NCBI RefSeq assembly: GCF_026341775.1
Contig: NZ_JAPEOB010000001.1
Span: forward strand, 1,612,001 to 1,676,000
Direction of reading: 5' to 3'
DNA: 64,000 bases
From: Streptomyces sp. NBC_00654
Lineage (GTDB): Bacteria; Actinomycetota; Actinomycetes; Streptomycetales; Streptomycetaceae
The notes under the pieces were generated by a model. The model worked only from the letters and a program-made list of their open reading frames with translations. It searched no databases and was not told where the DNA came from. Shown here piece by piece: positions 27,903 to 38,131 of the stretch. The translations under genes were made by a program, and so were the position numbers. Within the stretch, counting starts at the first letter, position 1. Every line of letters starts with the position of its first letter.

Positions 27903-28826
27903 GTGGTCACCGTGATCGAAGTCAAGGGACTCACCAAGCGATACGGGGCGGCCACCGCCGTCAGCGACCTCACGTTCACCGTGTGCCCCGGCCGGGTCAC
28001 CGGTTTCCTGGGCCCCAACGGCGCGGGCAAGACCACCACCCTGCGGATGCTGCTCGGCCTGGTCGAGCCCACGTCCGGAACGGCCACTCTGGACGGGCGG
28101 CCGTTCCGCGAGCGCCCGCGCGGACTGCGGCACGTCGGCGCGCTCCTCGACGCGGGCGACGTCCACGGCGGGCGCACGGCCCGCGCCCATCTGTCCGCGC
28201 TGGCCCGCGGTAACGGCATCCCGCGCAGCCGGGTCGACGAAGTGCTCCGGGACGCGGGGCTGGCCGGTGCGGCCCGCCGCCGCATCGGGGGCTTCTCCCT
28301 CGGGATGCGCCAGCGCCTCGGCATCGCCACCGCGCTGCTCGGCGACCCTCCGGTGCTCCTGTTCGACGAACCGCTCAACGGGCTCGACCCGGAAGGGGTG
28401 CTGTGGGTGCGCGGCCTGTTCCGCGGGCTCGCCGCCGAGGGCCGCACCGTGTTCGTCTCCAGCCATCTGATGACCGAGATGGAGAGCACCGCCGACCACC
28501 TCGTCGTCATCGGCCGGGGCCGGCTGATCGCCGCGGAGAGCCTCGCACGGTTCGCGGCCCGGGGCACCGGGTCCGGCGTGAGCGTACGCACCCCGGACGC
28601 CGCCCGGCTCGCGGCGCTGCTGGAGGCGGAGGGCGCCTCGGTGCGGCGCGGGCCGGAGGACGGCCCGCTCTCGGTGACCGGTATGGACGCGGCCCGGGTC
28701 GGTGAACTCGCCTTCCGGCACCGCGTGCAGCTGCATGAACTCCTCACCCGGAGCTCCTCCCTGGAGCAGGCCTTCATGGAACTGACGGCCGACAGCGTCG
28801 AATACCCCGCAGGAGACCCCCGATGA
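27903..28826 (+). CDS. ABC-2 type exporter ATP-binding protein
   Basis: A 307-aa ATPase. Walker A is GPNGAGKT (residues 38-45), the signature 'GFSLGMRQRLGIATALLG', Walker B 'VLLFDEPLNGLDPEG', and the switch region 'VFVSSHLMTEMEST'. The C-terminal extension from about residue 225 fits the drug/bacteriocin exporter class. Starts at GTG 27903 (VTVIEVKGL) and GTG 27912 are both possible. It overlaps the permease gene by 4 bp (ATGA). It is divergent from the two-component pair. Confidence 0.93.
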   Translation: MVTVIEVKGLTKRYGAATAVSDLTFTVCPGRVTGFLGPNGAGKTTTLRMLLGLVEPTSGTATLDGRPFRERPRGLRHVGALLDAGDVHGGRTARAHLSALARGNGIPRSRVDEVLRDAGLAGAARRRIGGFSLGMRQRLGIATALLGDPPVLLFDEPLNGLDPEGVLWVRGLFRGLAAEGRTVFVSSHLMTEMESTADHLVVIGRGRLIAAESLARFAARGTGSGVSVRTPDAARLAALLEAEGASVRRGPEDGPLSVTGMDAARVGELAFRHRVQLHELLTRSSSLEQAFMELTADSVEYPAGDPR

Positions 28827-29668
28827 CCGCGGAGACGACCGCGCCCGCCCGCCGTGCGACGGACACCGGCCCCCGCGCCCGCTTCACCGATCTGCTGGCC
28901 GCCGAGTGGATCAAGCTGTGGTCCCTGCGCTCGGCCCCCTGGGCGTATCTGGTCACCGCGCTGGTGGTCATCGGGTTCAACGTGGGCACGGCGTACGACC
29001 ACTACACGTACTGGTACGAGCACGACGAGGGCCGGAGCGGCTTCGTCGCCGACGGCATGCCCCTGATGGACGCCTTCACCACGAACGCGGGCATGCTGCT
29101 GGCGCTGGCCACCGGTGCCATCGGCGCCGTGGCGGTCACCGCCGAGTACGGTTCCGGTCTGATCCGCACGACGTTCACCGCCGTCCCGGACCGCCGCTCG
29201 GTGATGGCGGCCAAGGCAGCCGTGCTCACCTCGGTCATGACGGTGTTCGGCGCGGTCGTCGCGGGGACGTCGTTCTGGCTGACCCAGGCGATCCTGTCCG
29301 GGCGGGACGCCGGGGTCTCCCTCGGCCACCCGGGTGCCCTGCGGGTCGTCGTGGCCTCGGCGCTGCTCGCCCCCGTGGCCGCGCTCACCGGTCTGGCGCT
29401 GGGCACCCTCGTCCGGCACGGCGCGGGCTCCGTGGTCACCTCCGTCGTGGTGCTGCTCCTGCTCCCGATGGTGATCGGCGACCGCCGGTATGTGACGGCG
29501 GTCCTCGCCCACGGCCTGCCGCTGAGCGCCTGGACCAAGCTGACCGATGTCCGGCACCTGCCCGTGCCGTTCCCGTGGACGAACGCGGGGGCGTGGACCG
29601 TGTACGCGGTGTGGGCGCTCGCGGCCGGGGCCGTCGCGGTCACGGCGGTGCACCGGCGCGACCAGTAG
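28823..29668 (+). CDS. ABC-2 type exporter permease
   Basis: A 281-aa membrane protein with six hydrophobic segments (about residues 36-52, 90-112, 132-155, 170-195, 205-225 and 255-275). 'FTDLLAAEWIKLWSLRSAPWAYL' and 'VTAEYGSGLIRTTFTAVPDRRSVMAAKA' are typical of actinobacterial ABC-2 permeases. Translationally coupled to the ATPase gene by a 4-bp overlap. The exported substrate is unknown. Confidence 0.92.
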   Translation: MTAETTAPARRATDTGPRARFTDLLAAEWIKLWSLRSAPWAYLVTALVVIGFNVGTAYDHYTYWYEHDEGRSGFVADGMPLMDAFTTNAGMLLALATGAIGAVAVTAEYGSGLIRTTFTAVPDRRSVMAAKAAVLTSVMTVFGAVVAGTSFWLTQAILSGRDAGVSLGHPGALRVVVASALLAPVAALTGLALGTLVRHGAGSVVTSVVVLLLLPMVIGDRRYVTAVLAHGLPLSAWTKLTDVRHLPVPFPWTNAGAWTVYAVWALAAGAVAVTAVHRRDQ

Positions 29669-29734
29669 GGCGGTCCCCGGACGCCGACGGAGGTCCGCGG
29701 CGGGTACGCGAGCGGGGGACCGCGGGGTACGCGA

Positions 29735-29770
29735 GCGGGGTGGGGAGCCAGGACCGGCTCCCCACCCCGC
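29735..29770. terminator. Bidirectional terminator, exporter permease / beta-helix gene
   Basis: A perfect 15-bp stem (GCGGGGTGGGGAGCC, 29735-29749 with 29756-29770) and a 6-nt loop between convergent genes. Two copies of GGTACGCGAGCGGGG lie just upstream. Confidence 0.8.
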
Positions 29771-29771
29771 C

Positions 29772-29794
29772 GTGGTGTCCTTCCCGCAGCCCCT

Positions 29795-29812
<18 letters not shown>
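29772..29812 (-). terminator. Hairpin spanning the 3' end of the beta-helix gene
   Basis: A 15-bp stem (29772-29786 with 29798-29812, including GGTGTCCTTCCCG) that overlaps the last codons and stop (29795) of the minus-strand gene. It may terminate that transcript or protect its 3' end. Confidence 0.5.
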
Positions 29813-31570
<1,758 letters not shown>

Positions 31571-31663
31571 GACGGTACGTCTCCTGGGGTCGTGGTACGG
31601 GTGCACGACGAATGACCGGGAGAGCCTGCCGGAGGCGGCCGCGGGGAAGGCCCGCGGACTCCG

Positions 31664-31677
31664 TGAGAGCGCTCTCT
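31664..31677. promoter_or_regulatory. LacI-family-type operator TGAGAGCGCTCTCT
   Basis: GAGAGCGCTCTC (31665-31676) is a perfect 12-bp palindrome with the central CG of LacI/GalR-family operators. CebR-type boxes in Streptomyces, such as TGGGAGCGCTCCCA, have the same layout. It lies about 95 bp upstream of the beta-helix gene start, where it could block transcription. Confidence 0.65.
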
Positions 31678-31821
31678 CGTGCGGGAGATGCTTCCGCCGT
31701 TGCCCTGAACACGTCAAGAGGTGTGCGTCAGAAGGGCCGCTCCGATGTGCTGAGCGCAACAATTAACGGCAACGGAACGGCAATTGACCCGTTACGACCC
31801 CAGTCGGGGGACCCGCTGACT

Positions 31822-32388
31822 TCACAGGATGATGTGGGGGGAGCCGGAGCGCCCACCCAGCTCGCGCACCATGACCGAGAACCTCGGACTGTCCGGGAAG
31901 GGCCGCTGGTCGCCGACGCGCCGGTAGCCCCAGGACTCGTACAGGGCCAGCACCCCGGGGTGCTCCGGGTCGCACAGCAGCGTGACGCGCTCCTCCGGAC
32001 GCGGCCTCAGCAGCTCCTCGTGTATTCGGCGCGCGGCACCCGTCCCCTGCCAGGGGGCCCGGACCATCAGCTCGAACAGGGCGAGGGTGCGCGACCCGTC
32101 CTCGTCCGCGAACCCCTCGGGCAGCGGGGTCGTCATGTGCGACCACCAGCGGGCCCCCCGGCCCAGCGGAGCGCCGTACGCGTAGCCGACCGGCCGGTCA
32201 CCGTCGTAGCCGATCACCGCCTCCCACCCGTCACCGGCCGAGTGGTTGGTCAGCCGCCGGTCGAACCGGTCCAGGCTGGTGAACGGGACGTGCAGCTCGT
32301 CCGCGTACACCTCCGCGTAGACATCCAGGAGTACGGGGCGGACGGCGGGCAGGTCGTCGGCGGTGAACCGGCGCAACTGGACGGTCAT
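31822..32388 (-). CDS. GNAT family N-acetyltransferase
   Basis: A 188-aa GNAT protein. 'MTVQLRRFTADDLPAVRPVLLDVYAEVY' begins the fold. The acetyl-CoA-binding motif appears as 'LFELMVRAPWQGTGAARRIHEELL' (Q/R-x-x-G-x-G/A type), and 'LLCDPEHPGVLALYESWGYRRVG' gives the typical end strands. The gene starts inside the last codons of the upstream regulator gene (4-bp overlap), so the two are expressed together. Acceptor unknown. Confidence 0.9.
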   Translation of the reverse strand: MTVQLRRFTADDLPAVRPVLLDVYAEVYADELHVPFTSLDRFDRRLTNHSAGDGWEAVIGYDGDRPVGYAYGAPLGRGARWWSHMTTPLPEGFADEDGSRTLALFELMVRAPWQGTGAARRIHEELLRPRPEERVTLLCDPEHPGVLALYESWGYRRVGDQRPFPDSPRFSVMVRELGGRSGSPHIIL

Positions 32389-33665
32389 GGTGTGGGTGTC
32401 CCCTTCGCTGTCCGCTGGAGCCATTCCTGGGCGAGTGGTGCCGGGTGTACCGCCAGCCGCTGGCGGAACCCGTCGAGGAGGTGACCGATGCGCAGGCTGC
32501 CGGGCGCGGTTCCGGCCGTGGCCAGCGCCCGGTCGGCACTCGCGCAGGCCGCCTCGACGTCCTGCTGGCCGAGCTGCGCCAGCGCCAGCTGGGCGGTGTA
32601 GTAGACCCGGTTGCGCGTCAGCCCCGGGTCCAGCTGCGCGAGGGCCTGATGGATCCGGGCCTCGGCCGGCTCGGCCCGGCCGAGGCGGTAGTGGACGATG
32701 CCCGCCAGCCCGTGCAGCTCGGCCTGGTCGTAGAAGCTCAGCCAGGTGGGCCGGCGGCCCATGTCCGCGCGGGCGAGAGCGTCCTCCGCGTGTCCCAGGG
32801 CCCGCAGCGCGGACTGCTTGTCGCGCAGCCGGGCATGGGACAGCGCGATGCGCGCGTGGGCCTGCGAGGCGTACAGCGGATCGCGCCGCGCCATACCGGC
32901 GTCCCGCACCGCCTGCGCGGCGTGCAGCGCCTCGATGAGGCTGCCCCGCTGTCCGGCGAGTATGGCGACGTTGTTCCACACCCGGTGCATCGACTCCCCG
33001 TCCCCGGACAGCCCCGCGAGCGTCACCGCGCGGTCGAGATACTGCGCCGCGCGCTGCTGGTTGCGTGAGTCGAGCGCGGCCCAGGCGGCGGTGCTGGCCG
33101 CGTTCGAGGCGGCGGCGTAGAGCATGGACCGTACCCGGGAGGAGGCGCGCCCCGACTCCAGGAGCGACAGGGCGTGACGCATCCAGTGCAGGAACTGCGC
33201 CTCGATCCGGCTGGTGCCGCCGACCCTGCTCTCCTGACGGTAGAGGGCGGCGAACGCCTGCCCGACGCGCTTCACATCGGCGATGCCGACGGTGGTGCGG
33301 CCGGGCGGCAGAACGACCGTCGCGGCCATCACGGCGGCCCGCTGGTTGAAGTCCCGCCGCACCACGGGATCGCCCGAGCCCGGCCCCGGGGCCCCGCTCG
33401 TCCGGGAGCCGGTCCGTTGCCGCGGAATGAATCCGAGTTCCTCGGCGGTGCAGCCGAATTCCTTTTCCAGGGCGATCCGTTGACGGGCATGCGGCCAACG
33501 CGTCGTGCCGGTCAGATAGTTCCGGATATGCCGGTCCTGCAGGGACCCCGGTTGCCCCGTGAGGCTCTCGATGTGCTCATTGAGCCGACTCGCGAGCTCG
33601 TGCTGCTTCAGCCCGGCGGCGCTCATACGGGCGGCCAGCAGAACATTGCCGGTCTTCCTCGTCAT
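32385..33665 (-). CDS. HTH regulator with TPR-like C-terminal half
   Basis: A 426-aa protein. The N-terminal part (about residues 5-75) looks like an XRE-type DNA-binding domain ('MSAAGLKQHELASRLNEHIE', 'LQDRHIRNYLTGTTRWPHARQRIALEKEFG'). From residue 110 to the end it is alpha-helical with degenerate TPR units ('AAQYLDRAVTLAGLSGD', 'EALHAAQAVRDAGMARRDPLYASQAHARIALSHARL', 'AEARIHQALAQLDPGL'). This layout recalls peptide-responsive RRNPP regulators and the many Streptomyces TPR regulators. It overlaps the GNAT gene by 4 bp and is divergent from the small gene at 33853. Any ligand is unknown. Confidence 0.88.
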   Translation of the reverse strand: MTRKTGNVLLAARMSAAGLKQHELASRLNEHIESLTGQPGSLQDRHIRNYLTGTTRWPHARQRIALEKEFGCTAEELGFIPRQRTGSRTSGAPGPGSGDPVVRRDFNQRAAVMAATVVLPPGRTTVGIADVKRVGQAFAALYRQESRVGGTSRIEAQFLHWMRHALSLLESGRASSRVRSMLYAAASNAASTAAWAALDSRNQQRAAQYLDRAVTLAGLSGDGESMHRVWNNVAILAGQRGSLIEALHAAQAVRDAGMARRDPLYASQAHARIALSHARLRDKQSALRALGHAEDALARADMGRRPTWLSFYDQAELHGLAGIVHYRLGRAEPAEARIHQALAQLDPGLTRNRVYYTAQLALAQLGQQDVEAACASADRALATAGTAPGSLRIGHLLDGFRQRLAVHPAPLAQEWLQRTAKGTPTP

Positions 33666-33852
33666 GAAACATCACCGTAGCGGTTCTCGTACCGCCGGAT
33701 GGCCGATGATCCGGTCGAAATTTCCGGTTTCCGGTGAGTGGGAGAAACGCCGAATTGCCTGGGTTCCCATGCCGTTTGCCGTTCTTCTTGATACTTCACT
33801 GCCGGAAGAGCGGCCGGTGGCGGCCACCGCCGGCCACCGGGGAGGAGGACAT

Positions 33853-34218
33853 GTGACCGATGCCGACGTCACTCCGCCACGCATGAGCGTCGATACCGAG
33901 GCGGTCGCGGCGGCCGTGGACCACGCGCTCGCCACCCGCCCGGCCCTCCCGCCGCGCAGCGTCATCAACGCGGGTACCGACCAGTTGATCGGCCAGCTGC
34001 GCTCCCTGATGGCCCTGGACGACTACGGCCATGACGAGCCGGGGCGCGGGGCGGTCCGGGTGCTGTTCCGGGTCGCCTACCGCAACCTCGACCGCGCCGT
34101 GCGTCCCGACGAGACGACCTCGGACGCGGACGCGTACACGTACTGGCGGACGGTCGCGAGCCTGGCGGCCGCGTTCCGGGACCTGTACGTGAACCTGCCG
34201 CGCGGGCGGCCCGAGTGA
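33853..34218 (+). CDS. Small hypothetical protein, possibly DUF6415-like
   Basis: A 121-aa soluble, mostly helical protein from GTG 33853, with a strong GGAGGAGG 5 bases upstream. The segment 'RALFRVAYRNLDRAV'-like 'VRVLFRVAYRNLDRAVRPDETTSDADAYTYWRTVASLAAAFRDLYVNLPRGRP' resembles small proteins encoded beside HTH regulators in Streptomyces. The DUF number is from memory and unsure. It is divergent from the HTH-TPR gene, sharing a ~190-bp A+T-richer promoter region (33666-33852). Function unknown. Confidence 0.75.
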   Translation: MTDADVTPPRMSVDTEAVAAAVDHALATRPALPPRSVINAGTDQLIGQLRSLMALDDYGHDEPGRGAVRVLFRVAYRNLDRAVRPDETTSDADAYTYWRTVASLAAAFRDLYVNLPRGRPE

Positions 34219-34398
34219 CCGCCCCCGCCCGGACCGCCGATGTGCCGCGTCGGGAGCACGGCTTACGCTGAGCGGCACCGGAAACGGTGACGCGGGGGTG
34301 GACATGCCGCAGAGGTGCGGGAGGCGCGGCCGGTACGTGGTCGCTCGGTGAGCCGCACCGTTCCACCGCGCCGCCGACGTTCGTGGAAAGGCCCTGCG

Positions 34399-35271
34399 AT
34401 GCCGGCCGTCCTGGTGCTCCTGCTCTCCGGGACCTGGCTGCTGTCCGGCGCCCTGGTCACCGGGACCGATCCGCTGATCGTCGCGGTCGGCCGCACCGCG
34501 GTCTGCTGCACCGTGCTCACCGCCGTGGCCGTCTCCACGCCGGGCGGCCGGGCCGATCTGCGCCGTGCGGCGGCCCGCCCCGGCACCGTATGGCTGCTGG
34601 GCCTGCTCGGCTTCGCCGGATACGCCGCGGGCACGCTGCTCGCCATCCCGCGCATCGGCACTTCGCTCGCCAACCTCGTGGTCGCGCTGATGCCGTGCGC
34701 GTCGGTGGCGGTGGGGGCGCTGTTCTTCGCCGAACGGTCCGGGCCGCGCAAGGCGGCCGGGGCGGCGCTCGCCTGCGCGGCGGCGGCCGGGTACGCGGCG
34801 CTCGGCGCGGACGCGCGCGACATGGACGGACCGGGGCTGCTGCTGGTGGCGGGGGCGACCGTGGCCTTCGCGGTGTACGGGTTCCTGTACCGGCGGCGGA
34901 TGTCCGGGCTGCCCCCGTCGGCCGTCCTGCCCGTACTGCTCGCGGCGGCCACCTGCCTGCTGCTGCCGATGGCCCTGCCCGCGCTGACCGCCCACCCCCC
35001 GACGCTCGCCGCGACGGGCGGGATCGTGGTGCTCGGCGCGGTCGTGTACGCGCCCGCCTACCTCGTACAGCACCGCCTCATCCTGCGCCGCGGGCCGGTC
35101 TTCACCGCCGCGGTCCAGCTGGCCGTACCGTTCGCCGTGCGCCTGGGGGACTGGACGCTGGGCACCGCGCCCGTGCCCTCGCCGGCCGAACTGCTGCTCC
35201 TGGCCGTGTGCTGCGGGGGCATCGCCCTGGTCACCGTCCAGCCGGACACCCGGCTCGCCGCGAAGGCGTGA
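34399..35271 (+). CDS. EamA/DMT-family transporter
   Basis: A 290-aa integral membrane protein with about ten hydrophobic helices from residue 3 onward ('AVLVLLLSGTWLLSGALV'). The internal two-fold EamA layout is visible: the first half ends near 'VALMPCASVAVGALFFAERSGPRKAAGAALACAA', whose 'ERSGPRKAAGAAL' is the usual inter-helix motif, and the second repeat begins near 'MDGPGLLLVAGATVAFAVYGFLYRR'. Probably a metabolite exporter. I chose ATG 34399, with GAAAGG upstream; earlier in-frame starts add a basic leader. Confidence 0.85.
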   Translation: MPAVLVLLLSGTWLLSGALVTGTDPLIVAVGRTAVCCTVLTAVAVSTPGGRADLRRAAARPGTVWLLGLLGFAGYAAGTLLAIPRIGTSLANLVVALMPCASVAVGALFFAERSGPRKAAGAALACAAAAGYAALGADARDMDGPGLLLVAGATVAFAVYGFLYRRRMSGLPPSAVLPVLLAAATCLLLPMALPALTAHPPTLAATGGIVVLGAVVYAPAYLVQHRLILRRGPVFTAAVQLAVPFAVRLGDWTLGTAPVPSPAELLLLAVCCGGIALVTVQPDTRLAAKA

Positions 35272-35307
35272 CCGGCAGGCCTGCGCGGGACCTCGCGGCG
35301 GACCGGA

Positions 35308-35895
35308 TCAGCCGGCCTCGCCGGCCACGCCGTCCTCCGGGCCGATCCTCCGGATCACCCGCGCCGGATTGCCGACCGCCACGACGTTCGCCGGCAGGTC
35401 CTTCGTGACCACCGATCCGGCGCCGACCACCGTGTTCTCACCGATGGTCACCCCCGGGCAGACGATCACGCCGCCGCCCAGCCAGACGTTGTCGCCGATC
35501 GTGACGGGCCGGGCCGCCTCCCACTTGGCCCGGCGCGGCTCGGGGTCGACCGGGTGGGTGGGGGTGAGGAGCTGGACGTTCGGGCCGATCTGCGCGTCGG
35601 CGCCGATGCTGATCCGGCCGACGTCGAGAAGGACGGCCCCGACATTGATGAACGTACGGGCGCCGATGGAGATCTGATAGCCGAAGTCCACCCGCAGCGG
35701 AGGCCGGACCTCCACGCCCTCGCCCAGATCGCCCACGAGCTCGGCGAGTGCCGCGCGCCGGGCCTCGGGGTCGGCGGCGGAGGTGGCGTTGAAGCGCTCG
35801 GTCAGCACGTCGGCGCGCAGGGCGTCGGCGCTCAGTTCCGGGTCGTCGGCGAGGTAGAGCTCACCGGCGAGCATGGCTTCCTTCTGGCTGGTCAC
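35308..35895 (-). CDS. Sugar O-acetyltransferase (maltose/galactoside acetyltransferase family)
   Basis: A 195-aa left-handed beta-helix acetyltransferase. The N-terminal 'MTSQKEAMLAGELYLADDPELSADALRADVLTERFN' is the Maa/LacA cap domain. The hexapeptide repeats follow: 'ISIGADAQIGPNVQLLTPTHPVDPEPRRAKWE', with the catalytic His in TPTHP, then 'TIGDNVWLGGGVIVCPGVTIGENTVVGAGSVVTKDLPANVVAVGNPARVIR'. It transfers acetyl from acetyl-CoA to a sugar hydroxyl. Length is normal. It is convergent with the EamA gene. Confidence 0.93.
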   Translation of the reverse strand: MTSQKEAMLAGELYLADDPELSADALRADVLTERFNATSAADPEARRAALAELVGDLGEGVEVRPPLRVDFGYQISIGARTFINVGAVLLDVGRISIGADAQIGPNVQLLTPTHPVDPEPRRAKWEAARPVTIGDNVWLGGGVIVCPGVTIGENTVVGAGSVVTKDLPANVVAVGNPARVIRRIGPEDGVAGEAG

Positions 35896-36012
35896 GTGAC
35901 GCGTCCTCTCGTCCGGGTCGTCCCTCGTCCCGGTACGTCACGATAAAGCGCGGTGGTGGCCCCGGCGGGCGAGGGGCGGGCACGCCGGTCCCGGCGCGGG
36001 CCCGCCCGCCGG

Positions 36013-36966
36013 TCAGTTCAGCAGCGCCAGCGCCGCCCGCGCCCGTCGCCGGACCGCTTCGGCCGTCGCCGGATCGAACCCGGCGACGATCTCCGCGTAC
36101 TCCTCCATCTCCGCGGCCCCGCGCCGGAACTCCCCGCGCTGCACGAGGAGCTGGGCCCGTTCGTAGCGGAGCCTGGCCGGGTGCGAGGGCAGCAGCAGCG
36201 ACAGATCGACCGCCCACAGCGCCACATCGGTCCGCTCGGGGCGGGCCGCCGCCCAGGCCCTGATGTTGTTCAGGATCCGCAGCACGGTCTCCAACGGCCT
36301 CGCGGGCACCAGCATCGACTCCTCCAGCGGCGCCCCGGTGGTGCCGGCCACCATCAGCTCGGCGTCCTGCCCGGTCAGCGGCGCACCACCGGCGAACGGA
36401 TCGGCCAGCACCCGCTCCCCGGGGTCCCCGAATCCGACGACGAAGTGACCGGGCAGCGCCACCCCGTACACCGGGGCGCCCGCCCGCCGCGCGACCTCGA
36501 TCCAGATCACGGACAGCAGGATCGGCAGCCCGCGGCGGCGGCGCAGCACCTGTTGGAGCAGCGACGACTCCAGCCGCTGGTAGTCGGCCGGCGAACCCGC
36601 GAATCCGCACCGCTCACCGAGCAGTCCGGCCACCGCCGAGGCCCAGGCGCGGGCGGAGCGCGCACCGTACGGCAGCAGCCCGGCCAACCGGTCCAGCTCG
36701 ATCTGCGCGGCGTCGATACCGTACGGATCGGGCGATTCGGCCCCCGCGTCACCGATTCCCGCGTCACCGATTCCCGCGGTACCGGCTCCCGCGTCACCGG
36801 TTCCCGCGGCGCCCGCCCCCGGACGCCCCGCACCCGTACCCGCCGGCGGGCCCGCCTCCGCGCCGAGCAGCAGGCAGAGCAGCGCGAGGTCCGGCCGCTC
36901 CGCGCGGGCCTCCTCGGCGAACCGCCGCCGCCGTTCGGCCGCCCCGGAATCGTGGTGCCCGCTCAT
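36013..36966 (-). CDS. SirB1-like (transglutaminase-like / TPR) protein
   Basis: A 317-aa protein of the SirB1 family. 'RLAGLLPYGARSARAWASAVAGLLGERCGFAG', 'YQRLESSLLQQVLRRRRGLPILLSVIWIEVARRAGAPVYGVALPGHFVVGF' (transglutaminase-like core, with His in PGHF) and a TPR-like end ('LLVQRGEFRRGAAEMEEYAEI') are readable. The thiol position of true transglutaminases is not obvious, so activity is doubtful. An insertion near residues 40-70 of G/A/I/D repeats comes from a 15-bp DNA repeat (36743-36802). ATG 36966 (MSGHHDSG) chosen; a GTG 9 bases earlier is in frame. Confidence 0.85.
   Translation of the reverse strand: MSGHHDSGAAERRRRFAEEARAERPDLALLCLLLGAEAGPPAGTGAGRPGAGAAGTGDAGAGTAGIGDAGIGDAGAESPDPYGIDAAQIELDRLAGLLPYGARSARAWASAVAGLLGERCGFAGSPADYQRLESSLLQQVLRRRRGLPILLSVIWIEVARRAGAPVYGVALPGHFVVGFGDPGERVLADPFAGGAPLTGQDAELMVAGTTGAPLEESMLVPARPLETVLRILNNIRAWAAARPERTDVALWAVDLSLLLPSHPARLRYERAQLLVQRGEFRRGAAEMEEYAEIVAGFDPATAEAVRRRARAALALLN
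36743..36802 (-). repeat. Four 15-bp repeats inside the SirB1-like gene
   Basis: CCCGCGTCACCGATT at 36743-36757 and 36758-36772 (identical), then variants at 36773-36787 and 36788-36802. In frame, they encode five-residue units such as GIGDA in a non-conserved loop. Confidence 0.85.
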
Positions 36967-37009
36967 CCGCCGCACTCGCCCGACGTGCTCCCGGGACCCC
37001 CGCCGGTGC

Positions 37010-38014
37010 TCACTCCGCGGCCCGGAAGTGGTGATAGCGGTGATGGGCCGCGAAGCCCATCCTGTCGTAGAGCGCCCGCGCCCCCTCGTTGTCCGTCTCC
37101 ACCTGGAGCCACGCGGCCGACGCGCCCTCGTCCAGCGCGCGGCGCGCCAGCGCGGTCATCACCGAGGTCGCCAGCCCCCGGCGCCGGTACTCCGGGCCCA
37201 CCTCGACAGCCATGAACCCGGCCCAGCGCCCGTCCACCACGCACCGCCCGATCGCCGCGGGGGTGCCGTCCTCCGCGTCGCCGGGCACGGAGGCGAACCA
37301 CACCGAGGGCCCCGATCCCAGGACCCGGAGCACATGGTCGCCGGGAGTGTCGAAGCGCTGGTAGCGGGAGAGCCACGCGGTGTCCGGCTCACGGTGCAGC
37401 CGGACCGCCGTCACCTCCGCGTCCAGATCCCCGACCGGCGCCAGCGCCGCGATCCGCACCTCGGCCGACACCTCGCGCAGCCAGCCGTGCCGTTCCAGCT
37501 CCGCGCACAGCTCCTCCTGCGTGCCCTCGGCGCCGGTCGCGGTCTGGATGTACGCGGGCAGCCCCCGCTCCCCGTACCAGCGCCGCACCCGCCCGAGCGC
37601 CTCACCGAGCGGCAGCCCCGGATCGCCGAGCGGCAGCACGGAGTTGGCCCGCCGGGTGAACCCCGCGGCGGCGCGCAGCCGCCAGTCGCCCAGGGGTTCG
37701 CTCTCCACCGGCTGCCAGGCCCGTGCGCAGGCCCGTGCCAGCTCGTCGAAGGAGGCCGCAGGACCCCGGCGCCGGGCCGGGGCGGCGGGCACGACCTTCC
37801 CGGCCACCAGTGTGGATTCCGCGATACGGACGCCCTCGCCGCTCTTCGGTGTGATCGAGAGCACACCGTCGTCCCATGATGTGAGAACCCCGACCGTGTC
37901 CGTGAACATGGCGCCTTGGCCGGCCCCCTCGGGGCGACGCCTGACCGATACGCGTTTGCCCACGTCAGCCGGTGTGATGCGGACTTCCAGCCGTCCGCCG
38001 ATGGTGAATTCCAC
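37010..38014 (-). CDS. GNAT family N-acetyltransferase with N-terminal extension
   Basis: A 334-aa protein. Residues 1 to about 75 form a small beta-rich domain ('RLEVRITPADVGKRVSVRRRPE', 'FTDTVGVLTSWDDGVLSITPKSGEGVRIAESTLVAGKVVPAAPARRRG'). A linker and a degenerate GNAT half follow ('SFDELARACARAWQPVESEPLGDWRLRAAAGFTRRANSVLPLGDPG'). The functional C-terminal GNAT domain has the acetyl-CoA motif in 'MAVEVGPEYRRRGLATSVMTALARRALDEGA' and the end 'TDNEGARALYDRMGFAAHHRYHHFRA'. The double-GNAT layout resembles mycothiol synthase MshD, but it is not MshD itself. Divergent from fdxA; acceptor unknown. Confidence 0.88.
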   Translation of the reverse strand: MEFTIGGRLEVRITPADVGKRVSVRRRPEGAGQGAMFTDTVGVLTSWDDGVLSITPKSGEGVRIAESTLVAGKVVPAAPARRRGPAASFDELARACARAWQPVESEPLGDWRLRAAAGFTRRANSVLPLGDPGLPLGEALGRVRRWYGERGLPAYIQTATGAEGTQEELCAELERHGWLREVSAEVRIAALAPVGDLDAEVTAVRLHREPDTAWLSRYQRFDTPGDHVLRVLGSGPSVWFASVPGDAEDGTPAAIGRCVVDGRWAGFMAVEVGPEYRRRGLATSVMTALARRALDEGASAAWLQVETDNEGARALYDRMGFAAHHRYHHFRAAE

Positions 38015-38131
38015 AGCTCTGTGCGCCCCTCCTGTTCGGATCGTGCCCGGGAACGGAGATACTAGGTGCGGGCATCGACGACGCCGCGCTCCCGCGCGAG
38101 AGCCAACGCCCTACCGAGGAGGAACGACAGC

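Noticed and set aside
26960..29653. Long minus-strand open frame spanning the ABC exporter genes
   Set aside because: It covers the well-supported ATPase and permease genes on the other strand and parts of the kinase; its composition is Arg/Pro/Gly-rich shadow sequence.
31571..31762. 64-codon N-terminal extension of the beta-helix gene
   Set aside because: It runs through the LacI-type operator and lacks a signal; the ATG at 31570 has AGGAGA and starts a textbook signal peptide.
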